Assembly: GCA_946610835.1 (NCBI GenBank)
Contig: CAMOCU010000098.1
Coordinates: forward strand, 1-5,273
Length of the DNA stretch: 5,273 nucleotides
DNA from: an uncultured Clostridia bacterium
Lineage (GTDB): Bacteria > Bacillota > Clostridia > Oscillospirales > Acutalibacteraceae
Direction of reading: 5' to 3'
The notes beneath the pieces are model-generated. The model had not been told where the DNA came from, ran no database searches, and saw only the letters and a list, made by a program, of their open reading frames with translations. Shown one piece after another: positions 1 through 5,273 of the stretch. The translations under genes were made by a program, and so were the position numbers. The stretch's first letter is position 1, and every line of letters starts with the position of its first letter.

Positions 1-51
1 GCCGAAAAAATCTCTCGTCCCCTCGTACACCCCGATTGAATCAGCGCTTCC
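1..51. mobile_element. possible terminal fragment of an IS5-like insertion sequence
   Basis: Read on the minus strand, bases 51 to 34 give GGAAGCGCTGATTCAATC. This looks like the terminal inverted repeat of an IS5-family element, whose ends often begin GGAAG or GGGAAG followed by a CTGA-like core. The next four bases outward on the plus strand, 52-55, are CTAA, which fits the YTAR target preferred by IS5-group elements. If correct, the element lies to the left of the window and only its end is seen; no transposase coding sequence is present. Neither the partner repeat nor a second copy of CTAA can be seen. The match rests on recalled family features, so confidence is low. It could also be ordinary intergenic DNA or the 3' tail of an upstream gene. 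Confidence 0.3.
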
Positions 52-55
52 CTAA

Positions 56-157
56 GACGCAGCTGTGTTTTTGCGGGATGGCTCTTGTAAATGCGGCATG
101 CGGACGGTTTTTGTATAAAAAAAGAAAAATGCGTGCAAACCAAGTTACGGCAGTGTC
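56..157. other. intergenic spacer, nothing recognised
   Basis: No credible gene, RNA or regulatory site was found here on either strand. The only notable composition is an A-rich tract at about 117-129, just upstream of the promoter. It might act as an UP-like element for RNA polymerase, but its distance from the -35 box (about 30 bases) makes this uncertain. Confidence 0.4.
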
Positions 158-186
158 TTGACAACAGAAAGAATAAGTGGTATACT
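158..186 (+). promoter_or_regulatory. near-consensus sigma-A promoter with extended -10
   Basis: The -35 box is a perfect TTGACA at 158-163. The spacer is 17 bases, and the -10 box is TATACT at 181-186 (one mismatch to TATAAT). A TG dinucleotide at 178-179, one base before the -10, makes it an extended -10. Transcription should start near 192-194, giving a leader of about 50 bases before the DUF2292 start codon at 243. By sequence alone this is a very strong housekeeping promoter, and it is the only convincing promoter in the window. Confidence 0.88.
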
Positions 187-193
187 TTGTCAC

Positions 194-211
194 GGTTAGC
201 GTTGACTAACC
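194..211. promoter_or_regulatory. palindromic operator candidate at the transcription start
   Basis: GGTTAG and CTAACC form perfect 6-bp inverted arms around the 6-base centre CGTTGA. The palindrome begins about 8 bases after the -10 box, so a bound protein would cover the transcription start and could block initiation. The TTAG/CTAA half-sites with a 6-base gap resemble parts of the DtxR/IdeR-type metal-regulator box, so iron or manganese control is conceivable, but this is an inference from half-site resemblance. The same bases could instead form a hairpin at the extreme 5' end of the mRNA and stabilise the transcript. Confidence 0.5.
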
Positions 212-242
212 CGCGCAAACATGGAACGCAGAGGTGGTAGAA

Positions 243-401
243 ATGGCTGCGGACGAAAAGAAAGAAACACAGATCCGGACGTGTCTTGCACGCGTGGAGG
301 AGATTCTTCGGCACGAGATGGAATTCGGTACGGTGACAATCATTGTGCAGAACGGTATTCCGATCCAGATCGACAAAACGGAAAAACAGCGCTTTTCCTG
401 A
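243..401 (+). CDS. YezD/DUF2292 family small protein
   Basis: This encodes a 52-residue protein with no signal peptide or membrane segment, so it should be cytoplasmic. The first ten residues are charged and probably flexible. The conserved part is about residues 18-51: V-E-E-I-L-x-x-x-x-x-F-G-T-V-T-I-I-V-Q-N-G, then I-Q-I-D-K-T-E-K-x-R-F. That is the helix plus beta-hairpin signature of the DUF2292 (YezD) family, at the usual length of 50-60 residues and apparently intact. The biochemical role of the family is unknown. The start is set by GAGGTGG at 231-237, five bases before the ATG. It is the first gene after the strong promoter at 158-186 and has a palindromic operator candidate in its leader. 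A hairpin and a strong terminator follow, so it may be transcribed alone. Confidence 0.85.
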   Translation: MAADEKKETQIRTCLARVEEILRHEMEFGTVTIIVQNGIPIQIDKTEKQRFS

Positions 402-406
402 CAGTA

Positions 407-431
407 TGCACGACCCGAAAACGGGAGTGCA
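407..431 (+). other. small RNA hairpin just after the DUF2292 stop codon
   Basis: TGCAC (407-411) pairs with GTGCA (427-431), and CCCG (414-417) pairs with CGGG (422-425). They are separated by a GA/A internal loop and closed by an AAAA tetraloop. It starts five bases after the stop codon. No U-tract follows (the next bases are GGCAGACAG), so it is not an intrinsic terminator by itself. It could protect the 3' end of the small mRNA or form part of a folded leader for the downstream lipoprotein gene. Only the pairing is seen; the function is inferred. Confidence 0.5.
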
Positions 432-465
432 GGCAGACAGTACAAATTCAATCGCATTTATATAT

Positions 466-521
466 CCTGACTTAACAAATAAGAGGGACTCGTCCTGATT
501 TGTTAAGTCAGGTTTTCTTTT
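466..521 (+). terminator. strong intrinsic terminator, perfect 15-bp stem
   Basis: The arms 466-480 (CCTGACTTAACAAAT) and 498-512 are exact inverted complements over 15 bp, followed by TTTTCTTTT at 513-521. The 17-base loop (481-497) can pair further: GGGA at 485-488 against TCCT at 493-496, including one G-U pair. There is no matching A-tract on the left side, so it acts on plus-strand transcripts only. It would end the DUF2292 transcript. Its T-tract is directly joined to the GAGG ribosome binding site of the next gene, so it could alternatively work as a regulated attenuator for the lipoprotein cluster. Confidence 0.9.
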
Positions 522-525
522 GAGG
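522..525 (+). promoter_or_regulatory. short-spaced ribosome binding site GAGG
   Basis: GAGG immediately follows the terminator T-tract. It lies only three bases before ATG 529 and fifteen bases before the next in-frame ATG at 541. Neither distance is ideal. ATG 529 is preferred because 541 has no purine-rich site nearby. This site is much weaker than those of the two following genes, so low translation of the peptidase is likely. Confidence 0.5.
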
Positions 526-528
526 ATT

Positions 529-3225
529 ATGCAAAAACAAATGTCTACTCGATGTGTTGCGCTTTTTTGTGTGTGCGTGCTGCTTTGCCTCGGCATCAGC
601 GCATGCGGGAAGCAATCACCGCCGCTTCCGTCTGTTCTGCAGGGGCAGAGCTTCGTTTATGACGAGCAGACGGACGGGACAGGCGAGCGGCTGTATACGC
701 TGCGGTTTAAACGGGACGGCTGTTTTTTGAATGCGGACGGCGGCGACGGCGTGCTGTACAGCGGAACGGTGACAGCGCATGCGGATAAGTCGCTGGATTT
801 TGCCGGCAAGGATGCTCCAGCCGATGCGGCTTATACCGGCAGCGCGTTTGAAGACCCGTCTGTGACGCTGACGTTCGGCGGCAAAACGATGCGCTTTACG
901 CCTGCGACAGAAACGACGGAATACGTGTATCTGTCGTATCTCGGCGTATTCTCCGGTTCAGTCGGCGGCAAAGACGCCGTGCTGATTCTGGAACGGTGGT
1001 TCGAGTGGACGCTGTACACGGGCGGCAAATTGCTTCGCGGAACATATGAAATATTTGCGGACGGTACGTTGGAGCTGCAACAGACCGACGGAAAGACGAT
1101 CCGCGGCACGGTACGGAACGCACAGCCGTTTGATTTGCGTCAGACAACGCTTTCGCTGCGGCTGAACGGCAAAACGTGTACGTTTTCTTTTGCACAGCCT
1201 TTAGAAACGTATGACGCGGCGCACGCTATGGGCACGTATACGCTTTCGCTTTATCCGGCAAACGTGTACACGATTCACGGCGTGGACGGTTTTCTGAAAG
1301 CAATGGGTACGATCACGATGCGCGGGGACAGCGGCACGATCTCCTATTTTCCGCGCGCGATTACGAACGAGGCGGAAAAGGATTATGCCGTTTCCGTGAC
1401 GAAGGAGAACGATACCTATTACTTCCCGGCCAAGACGTATCTGCTGCCGCGATCGGGGAATATCGACGCGCAGACAGGCTTCGGCAGTTATTGGAGCGCC
1501 GGTACGAATCTGGAATTTATCCGCACGGTGCAAAAAACAGCCGATCTGAATGTAAAAAAGATTTTTCCGAATCCGGACGGTTCCGGTCGTCACAACCTGC
1601 CGGGTACGGACGCGGGACTGCGGCAGGTGATGCCTTCCGTCGGGACGGCAAAGCCGCTGGCGCTGCTGATCGAATTTCCCGACTTTCACCACCCGCGCCA
1701 TGTGACCGCCGAGGGTGTGCAGGATGCATTGTTTTCTTTGGAGCAGCCGGATTCCCTGAGCGCGTATTATTATCTTTCGTCCTACGGAAAGCTCGCCATG
1801 GACGGAACGGTGCTCGGCTGGTACTGCACAGAGCAAACGCGAAACAGCTACGACAGCGACACCGAGATCATGGCGGAAGCCATCAACTACTATATCGGGA
1901 ACGAAGCGCTGCATTTGGAGGACTACGACGCGGACAGCGACGGCACAGTTGATTCGCTGTACGTTCTGTGGGCAGGCAATATGGAGAGCGGCGCAGGCAT
2001 GTGGGACAGTGCGTACCGCTCCACATGGACGCATTCGCCGGACACATGGAGTCGGAAAATCAGCGGCTATATTTTCGTGCCGGGCAGTACAATCTGGTCG
2101 TCTGTTCCGCCGCTGCGGTGCAACACGAATTCGCTTGTGCACGAAACGGGGCATTTGCTCGGGCTCAATGACTATTACAGTTACGACACGCCGGACAGAG
2201 CCCTTTCGACGGAACGCACGTACACCGGCGGTGCGCTCGAGGGCGGTCTCGGCGGCATGGACATGATGGACGCAAACATCGGCGACCACAACGTGTTCAG
2301 CAAATGGCTGCTCGGTTGGGCGGAACCGACCGTGATCGAATACGCGGAAATTCCATTCCTTTCCGGAAAAACCGTGACGCTGCGTCCGTCGTCAAGGGCG
2401 GGCGACGCGGTGTTCATAAAGCTGCGCGATGCGGACGATTTATATACGGAACTTTTCGTGATTGAATCGGTCATGCCGGAGCTGAACGCGGCCGAATACA
2501 CGCGCCTGACGGAACCGGCCGTGCGGGTGATGCATGTCGAGAACAGTCTGTCGGCGGCAAAGGCAAACGGCGGCTGGCGCGGCTTCGGATTTGCGTCCGA
2601 CAATTCCTACACATCGACAAAGTATATCAGTATCCTGGAAGCGGACGGCAAAGACGATGTGCTGAACTTTGCCCCGGCCAAAGGCGGCGAAAAGCTCAGC
2701 TATGACCCGTCGGACTATTTCCGGGCAGGCGATACGATCACACCGGACACGTATCCCAACACAAACGCCTACGACGCATACGGCAACGCAGCCGTGCCGA
2801 CGGGATTGTGCATCACGGTGGAATCCATTGCAGCGGACGGCACGGCGAAAGTCCGGCTGGATCATGCCGCGCCGAAGGAAACGCTGCGCGTCCAAAACAT
2901 CACGCCCACGCCGTGTACGATACCGTATGCGGATGAAGCGGCGGTCATGCCGCACGGGACAAAGACGATCACGCTTACCTTTGACCGCGCTGTGCGGTGG
3001 ACAGACAAAGAAAACGTCCGTGTGTTAACGGGACATTCCGCACACGAAGCTGTCGAAGGCGTGCAGGCGAAGATTACGGGAAATACGCTTGCATTGACGT
3101 TCCCGGCCGCGCCTGAAAAAGGTGAAGCATTCACGCTTGTGCTGCCGGCAAACAGTCTGTGCGATGTGAATAACACGGCGGTAATAAATAACTGCAACAG
3201 TATATTCGGCTTTATTGCTTCCTGA
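529..3225 (+). CDS. M6-like zinc metallopeptidase lipoprotein (immune inhibitor A-related)
   Basis: This 898-residue protein is predicted to be secreted and lipid-anchored on the outer face of the membrane, where it would cleave proteins. Residues 1-25 are a signal peptide with R8, a hydrophobic core and lipobox I-S-A-C26. Residues ~40-330 are beta-rich and seem to hold three small modules (about 40-125, 138-225, 234-320), the second opening G-V-F-S-G. The M6-type catalytic region starts near LALLIEFPDF (377-386) and includes YYYLSSYGKL...GWY (413-432), a calcium-type loop D467-x-D469-x-D471-G-x-x-D475, the zinc motif H538-E-T-G-H542-x-x-G-L-N-D548 with catalytic E539, and GMDMMD...IGDHNVFSKWLLGW (576-597). 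All expected active-site residues are present. Residues ~788-898 resemble a Big_5/SbsA-type Ig-like domain. Classical M6 enzymes are mostly secreted without a lipid anchor. ATG 541 would shorten the signal peptide by four residues. The M6 fold is secure; the substrate is unknown. Confidence 0.88.
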   Translation: MQKQMSTRCVALFCVCVLLCLGISACGKQSPPLPSVLQGQSFVYDEQTDGTGERLYTLRFKRDGCFLNADGGDGVLYSGTVTAHADKSLDFAGKDAPADAAYTGSAFEDPSVTLTFGGKTMRFTPATETTEYVYLSYLGVFSGSVGGKDAVLILERWFEWTLYTGGKLLRGTYEIFADGTLELQQTDGKTIRGTVRNAQPFDLRQTTLSLRLNGKTCTFSFAQPLETYDAAHAMGTYTLSLYPANVYTIHGVDGFLKAMGTITMRGDSGTISYFPRAITNEAEKDYAVSVTKENDTYYFPAKTYLLPRSGNIDAQTGFGSYWSAGTNLEFIRTVQKTADLNVKKIFPNPDGSGRHNLPGTDAGLRQVMPSVGTAKPLALLIEFPDFHHPRHVTAEGVQDALFSLEQPDSLSAYYYLSSYGKLAMDGTVLGWYCTEQTRNSYDSDTEIMAEAINYYIGNEALHLEDYDADSDGTVDSLYVLWAGNMESGAGMWDSAYRSTWTHSPDTWSRKISGYIFVPGSTIWSSVPPLRCNTNSLVHETGHLLGLNDYYSYDTPDRALSTERTYTGGALEGGLGGMDMMDANIGDHNVFSKWLLGWAEPTVIEYAEIPFLSGKTVTLRPSSRAGDAVFIKLRDADDLYTELFVIESVMPELNAAEYTRLTEPAVRVMHVENSLSAAKANGGWRGFGFASDNSYTSTKYISILEADGKDDVLNFAPAKGGEKLSYDPSDYFRAGDTITPDTYPNTNAYDAYGNAAVPTGLCITVESIAADGTAKVRLDHAAPKETLRVQNITPTPCTIPYADEAAVMPHGTKTITLTFDRAVRWTDKENVRVLTGHSAHEAVEGVQAKITGNTLALTFPAAPEKGEAFTLVLPANSLCDVNNTAVINNCNSIFGFIAS

Positions 3226-3237
3226 GGAGGAGTTTTA

Positions 3238-4179
3238 ATGAAACGAGTTTTTCTGATCCTGCTTTGCATGCTGCTGACAGCGGCGCTGCTTACATCCTGC
3301 GGCAAAGCGGCGCCTACGGCGATCACCATTGCGTCCGACGGTATCCTGCTGCGCGGTGCGGGCGACACGACCGATCTGTCTGCACGCATTACGGCGGAAG
3401 GCGCAGCGCACGCCGCGCTCGTATTTCAGTCGTCCGACCCGGCAGTTGTGGATGTAAATGACGCAGGCGTTTTGACGGCCAAGGCGAACGGTTCTGCAAC
3501 GGTTACGGTATCCGCTGCGGCGGACAAGGACGTCTTTGCATCGGTGGACGTGCTGGTTTTTGACTACACGGGCGTGTATACCGCGCAAAAATATATCGAC
3601 GCGATGGGATGCGATATTCGTGTGCGGCTGTCGCTTGAAGCGGACGGTACATTCAGCTATTACCGCTACCCGATGGTTGTCGCGCTCGACGGCGGCGGAC
3701 AGATGCCGCCGCTTTCCGACAGCGGCAGTTTCACGATCTCCGGCAGCAAGGTTGCATTCACGGCGCAGACGCTTGGCGAATATACGCTCGATCTGCATCT
3801 TGCGGACGGTGCAGCGACGATGGAAGGCAAAGTGCCGACCGGAGGCGCGCCGACACAGATGCAGCTCATGCAGAATACGGCGGCGGACGGCAGCGAAAAC
3901 GGAACGTACAGCGGCACGGGCGAAACAGAGCGCGGCGAACAGCTGAGCCTTGCGCTGACGCTGACGGACGGCGCATACACGTTGACGGCGAATGCAGATG
4001 TCGTGTCGAAGGGCAGCTTCACCTTCGCGGCAGACGGTGTGGAATTCGCGGCAGACGAAGGCGCTTCCTTTAGCGCGATGTACGACGCTTCGCGCGCGGT
4101 CGTTGAAGGAACGGCCGTTCCGATCGATGCGCAGGGTCTGCCCGGCGTTGCCGTGACGCTCACGAAGGAGGGACAGTAA
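3238..4179 (+). CDS. BIG2-domain surface lipoprotein with two beta-rich modules
   Basis: This 313-residue protein begins MKRVFLILL and has lipobox L18-T-S-C21, so it should be lipid-anchored outside the cell. Residues ~28-108 form a BIG2 (bacterial Ig-like group 2) domain. Its hallmark is S-S-D-P-A-V-V-D-V...G-V-L-T-A-K-A-N-G-S-A-T-V-T-V. Residues ~111-205 form one module with Y119-I-D, G124 and the turn D136-G-T-F. Residues ~222-312 form a second module opening G222-T-Y-S-G. BIG2 domains usually act as spacers or binding domains in surface proteins; no catalytic motif is seen. The start is set by AGGAGG (3225-3230), which overlaps the stop codon of the peptidase gene and sits seven bases before the ATG, so the two genes are probably translationally coupled. 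A binding or accessory role beside the peptidase is possible but not shown. Confidence 0.8.
   Translation: MKRVFLILLCMLLTAALLTSCGKAAPTAITIASDGILLRGAGDTTDLSARITAEGAAHAALVFQSSDPAVVDVNDAGVLTAKANGSATVTVSAAADKDVFASVDVLVFDYTGVYTAQKYIDAMGCDIRVRLSLEADGTFSYYRYPMVVALDGGGQMPPLSDSGSFTISGSKVAFTAQTLGEYTLDLHLADGAATMEGKVPTGGAPTQMQLMQNTAADGSENGTYSGTGETERGEQLSLALTLTDGAYTLTANADVVSKGSFTFAADGVEFAADEGASFSAMYDASRAVVEGTAVPIDAQGLPGVAVTLTKEGQ
4024..4057 (+). repeat. 13-bp in-frame direct repeat, 21-bp period
   Basis: TTCGCGGCAGACG occurs at 4024-4036 and again at 4045-4057, exactly 21 bases apart, so seven codons are duplicated in frame (F263-A-A-D and F270-A-A-D of the BIG2 lipoprotein). It looks like a small slippage-type duplication inside the second beta-rich module. 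It could also be chance reuse of the frequent GCGGAC/GCAGAC codon pair that encodes the A-D turns of these proteins. Confidence 0.5.
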
Positions 4180-4180
4180 G

Positions 4181-5221
4181 ATGAAACGTTTTCTGGCCCT
4201 CGCTGTCCTGTTCTGTTTGCTGCTCACCGGATGCGGCGCGCAGCCGGCAAACGTCGGCAGTGATACCGCACAGGTTGCGGACGACTACTATATCGACCTG
4301 TCTGATCTCGGTATGAAGCTGACGATTTATCTGCGCATCGGTGCGGACGGAACGTTCCTCTTTTCAAGCACGCCGGACTTTACCGTCAACAAGAGCGACG
4401 GTACACTGCAGAAAGTCGGGGACGAATACCTGATGGTCTACACGTCCGTGAACGGCGAAGCCAAAAGCATCAGCGAGGGTCTGAACAGCAAATTCATCGC
4501 AGCCGCAGACGGCAGTCTTGACTTCACGGTCTGTGAGCGCATCTATTACGGTACGGCAACCGCTACGACGACTTCGGCGGAGTATCCGGACGCCAAACTG
4601 ATCGCGTTCCCGATTCCGGCGGATTACACTGCGCCTTCGGGTGAAAGCGATTTTACAGCGGGAACCTACACAGGCACTTCCGGAACGGCGCAGTTTACCG
4701 CAACGTTCTTTGAGGACAACACGTATTTACTGCTGCGCACGGACAGCGACAGCGCCGCGGCCGAAACGGGGCGGTATGGTGTGAGCACAACGCAGCTTGC
4801 ACTCACGCCGACCGGAGAGAACCGTGTGTCCTGCGACGTGTTGAGCAGTACAGAGCTTTCCGTGCGTGTGGACAACGGCGGTGCGGAACGCGAAGCGATT
4901 TCTATGCAAAAAACGGACGAAGGGAAACTGTGGAAAACCTTCTCCGCGTCCGACGCCTCCATGACGCTGTACACGGACGGCAGTTTCCGCGTGACGACGG
5001 GCGGCTTTGCGGAAACGGGTGTGCTGGTGCCTGATACTGCCGAGGGTACTTACAAAATCTATCCCGATCACCCGACGAGCGGTGCGCGGGGATTGTCGTT
5101 TGTGGCGTCGGTTCCGGTCGGCACGCTTTCCCTTTCCGGCGGCAGATGGACGCTGTCGGAATTCCGCGTGCGCACATCGGATAATCTCAGCCGCGAAAAA
5201 ATCACGTTGACCGAACAGTAA
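4181..5221 (+). CDS. multi-module surface lipoprotein, function unknown
   Basis: This 346-residue protein begins MKRFLALAV and has lipobox L15-T-G-C18, so it is predicted to be lipid-anchored on the cell surface. I do not recognise a named family. The mature part appears to be three beta-rich modules. Residues ~35-130 carry Y37-I-D, G44 and the turn D56-G-T-F. Residues ~161-245 open G161-T-Y-T-G and contain F-F-E-D-N-T-Y-L-L-L and a later G-R-Y strand. Residues ~250-344 contain M-T-L-Y-T-D-G-S-F. The first two resemble the two modules of the preceding lipoprotein in the same order, suggesting the genes are diverged paralogues, with the BIG2 domain present only in the former. AAGGAGGG at 4165-4172, inside the end of the previous gene, sits eight bases before the ATG. 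Only one base separates the two genes, so coupled translation is likely. Confidence 0.78.
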   Translation: MKRFLALAVLFCLLLTGCGAQPANVGSDTAQVADDYYIDLSDLGMKLTIYLRIGADGTFLFSSTPDFTVNKSDGTLQKVGDEYLMVYTSVNGEAKSISEGLNSKFIAAADGSLDFTVCERIYYGTATATTTSAEYPDAKLIAFPIPADYTAPSGESDFTAGTYTGTSGTAQFTATFFEDNTYLLLRTDSDSAAAETGRYGVSTTQLALTPTGENRVSCDVLSSTELSVRVDNGGAEREAISMQKTDEGKLWKTFSASDASMTLYTDGSFRVTTGGFAETGVLVPDTAEGTYKIYPDHPTSGARGLSFVASVPVGTLSLSGGRWTLSEFRVRTSDNLSREKITLTEQ

Positions 5222-5230
5222 GGAGAGAGT

Positions 5231-5273
5231 ATGCAGTCTGCAAAAAAATTCTTTGAATGGGCATTTGACAGCC
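5231..5273 (+). CDS. start of a further gene, truncated by the window edge
   Basis: An ATG at 5231 opens a reading frame that stays open to the window end and gives MQSAKKFFEWAFDS. AAGGAG at 5220-5225 overlaps the stop codon of the preceding lipoprotein gene and lies five bases before the ATG, a good ribosome binding site. No terminator separates it from the upstream genes, so it should belong to the same transcript. The visible residues form a basic, aromatic start without a lipobox or clear hydrophobic core. This could be a cytoplasmic segment before a membrane span, but too little is visible to name a family. Confidence 0.65.
   Translation, partial: MQSAKKFFEWAFDS

Noticed and set aside
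2..55. Open frame ending at TAA 53-55 as the tail of an upstream gene
   Set aside because: Only 17 codons are visible with no recognisable motif, and the same bases resemble an insertion sequence end.
3..160. Open frame of 52 codons ending in the -35 box
   Set aside because: It has no ribosome binding site or start near its beginning, a low-complexity basic composition, and a stop inside the promoter. It is probably chance.
435..466. TATATC at 461-466 as a -10 box for the lipoprotein cluster
   Set aside because: No acceptable -35 box lies 16-18 bases upstream (CAGTAC at 17), and no TG extension is present. It remains possible but cannot be supported.
221..475. Plus-strand frame of 84 codons starting at ATG 221
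   Set aside because: It overlaps the DUF2292 gene in another frame, has no ribosome binding site before its ATG, and runs through the terminator's left arm. The DUF2292 frame matches a known family.
520..528. TTG start three codons upstream of ATG 529
   Set aside because: The TTG lies within the terminator T-tract and has no ribosome binding site before it. ATG 529 gives a normal lipoprotein signal peptide.
1201..2289. Long minus-strand open frame of 362 codons
   Set aside because: It lies entirely opposite the peptidase gene, and the product is rich in R, H, V and C without any domain. The plus-strand frame contains conserved M6 motifs. It is a shadow of a GC-rich coding strand.
3235..4227. 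Long minus-strand open frame of 330 codons
   Set aside because: It is opposite the BIG2 lipoprotein, which has a ribosome binding site, a lipobox and a recognisable domain. The minus product is arginine-rich and low in recognisable structure.

Overview
The window looks like a stretch of a moderately GC-rich Gram-positive anaerobe, most likely a clostridium of the Oscillospiraceae/Ruminococcaceae type. This is inferred from strong AGGAGG-type ribosome binding sites, a textbook vegetative promoter, a run of lipoproteins with short Gram-positive lipobox signal peptides, a YezD/DUF2292 small protein, an M6-type metallopeptidase and a BIG2 domain. No marker gene fixes the species. No RNA gene or CRISPR array is visible.

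Left part (1-521). The first ~51 bases may be the end of an IS5-like insertion sequence, judged only from a terminal-repeat-like sequence beside a CTAA tetranucleotide. A featureless spacer follows. Next comes a near-consensus promoter with an extended -10 (158-186), a perfect 6-bp-arm palindrome exactly at the expected transcription start (194-211), and a 52-residue DUF2292 protein (243-401). Behind that gene lie a small hairpin without a U-tract (407-431) and a strong intrinsic terminator with perfect 15-bp arms (466-521).

Right part (522-5273). The terminator's T-tract runs straight into the ribosome binding site of a gene cluster on the same strand with almost no intergenic DNA (gaps of 12, 1 and 9 bases). 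It holds an 898-residue M6-like zinc metallopeptidase lipoprotein with an Ig-like C-terminus, a 313-residue lipoprotein with a BIG2 domain, a 346-residue lipoprotein of repeated beta-rich modules, and the first 14 codons of a further gene cut by the window edge.

The three lipoproteins appear related beyond their signal peptides. Each carries one or more copies of a beta-rich module that begins G-[TV]-[YF]-[ST]-G, continues with a strand-turn-strand around a D-[GN]-x-Y/F turn, and ends with a second G-x-[YF] strand. This pattern recalls NlpE-N-like small barrels without their CxxC motif. The simplest reading is one co-expressed set of surface lipoproteins, one of them a protease, with substrate and purpose unknown. 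No promoter for the set is evident between the terminator and its first gene, so readthrough from the DUF2292 promoter or an unrecognised promoter must be assumed.
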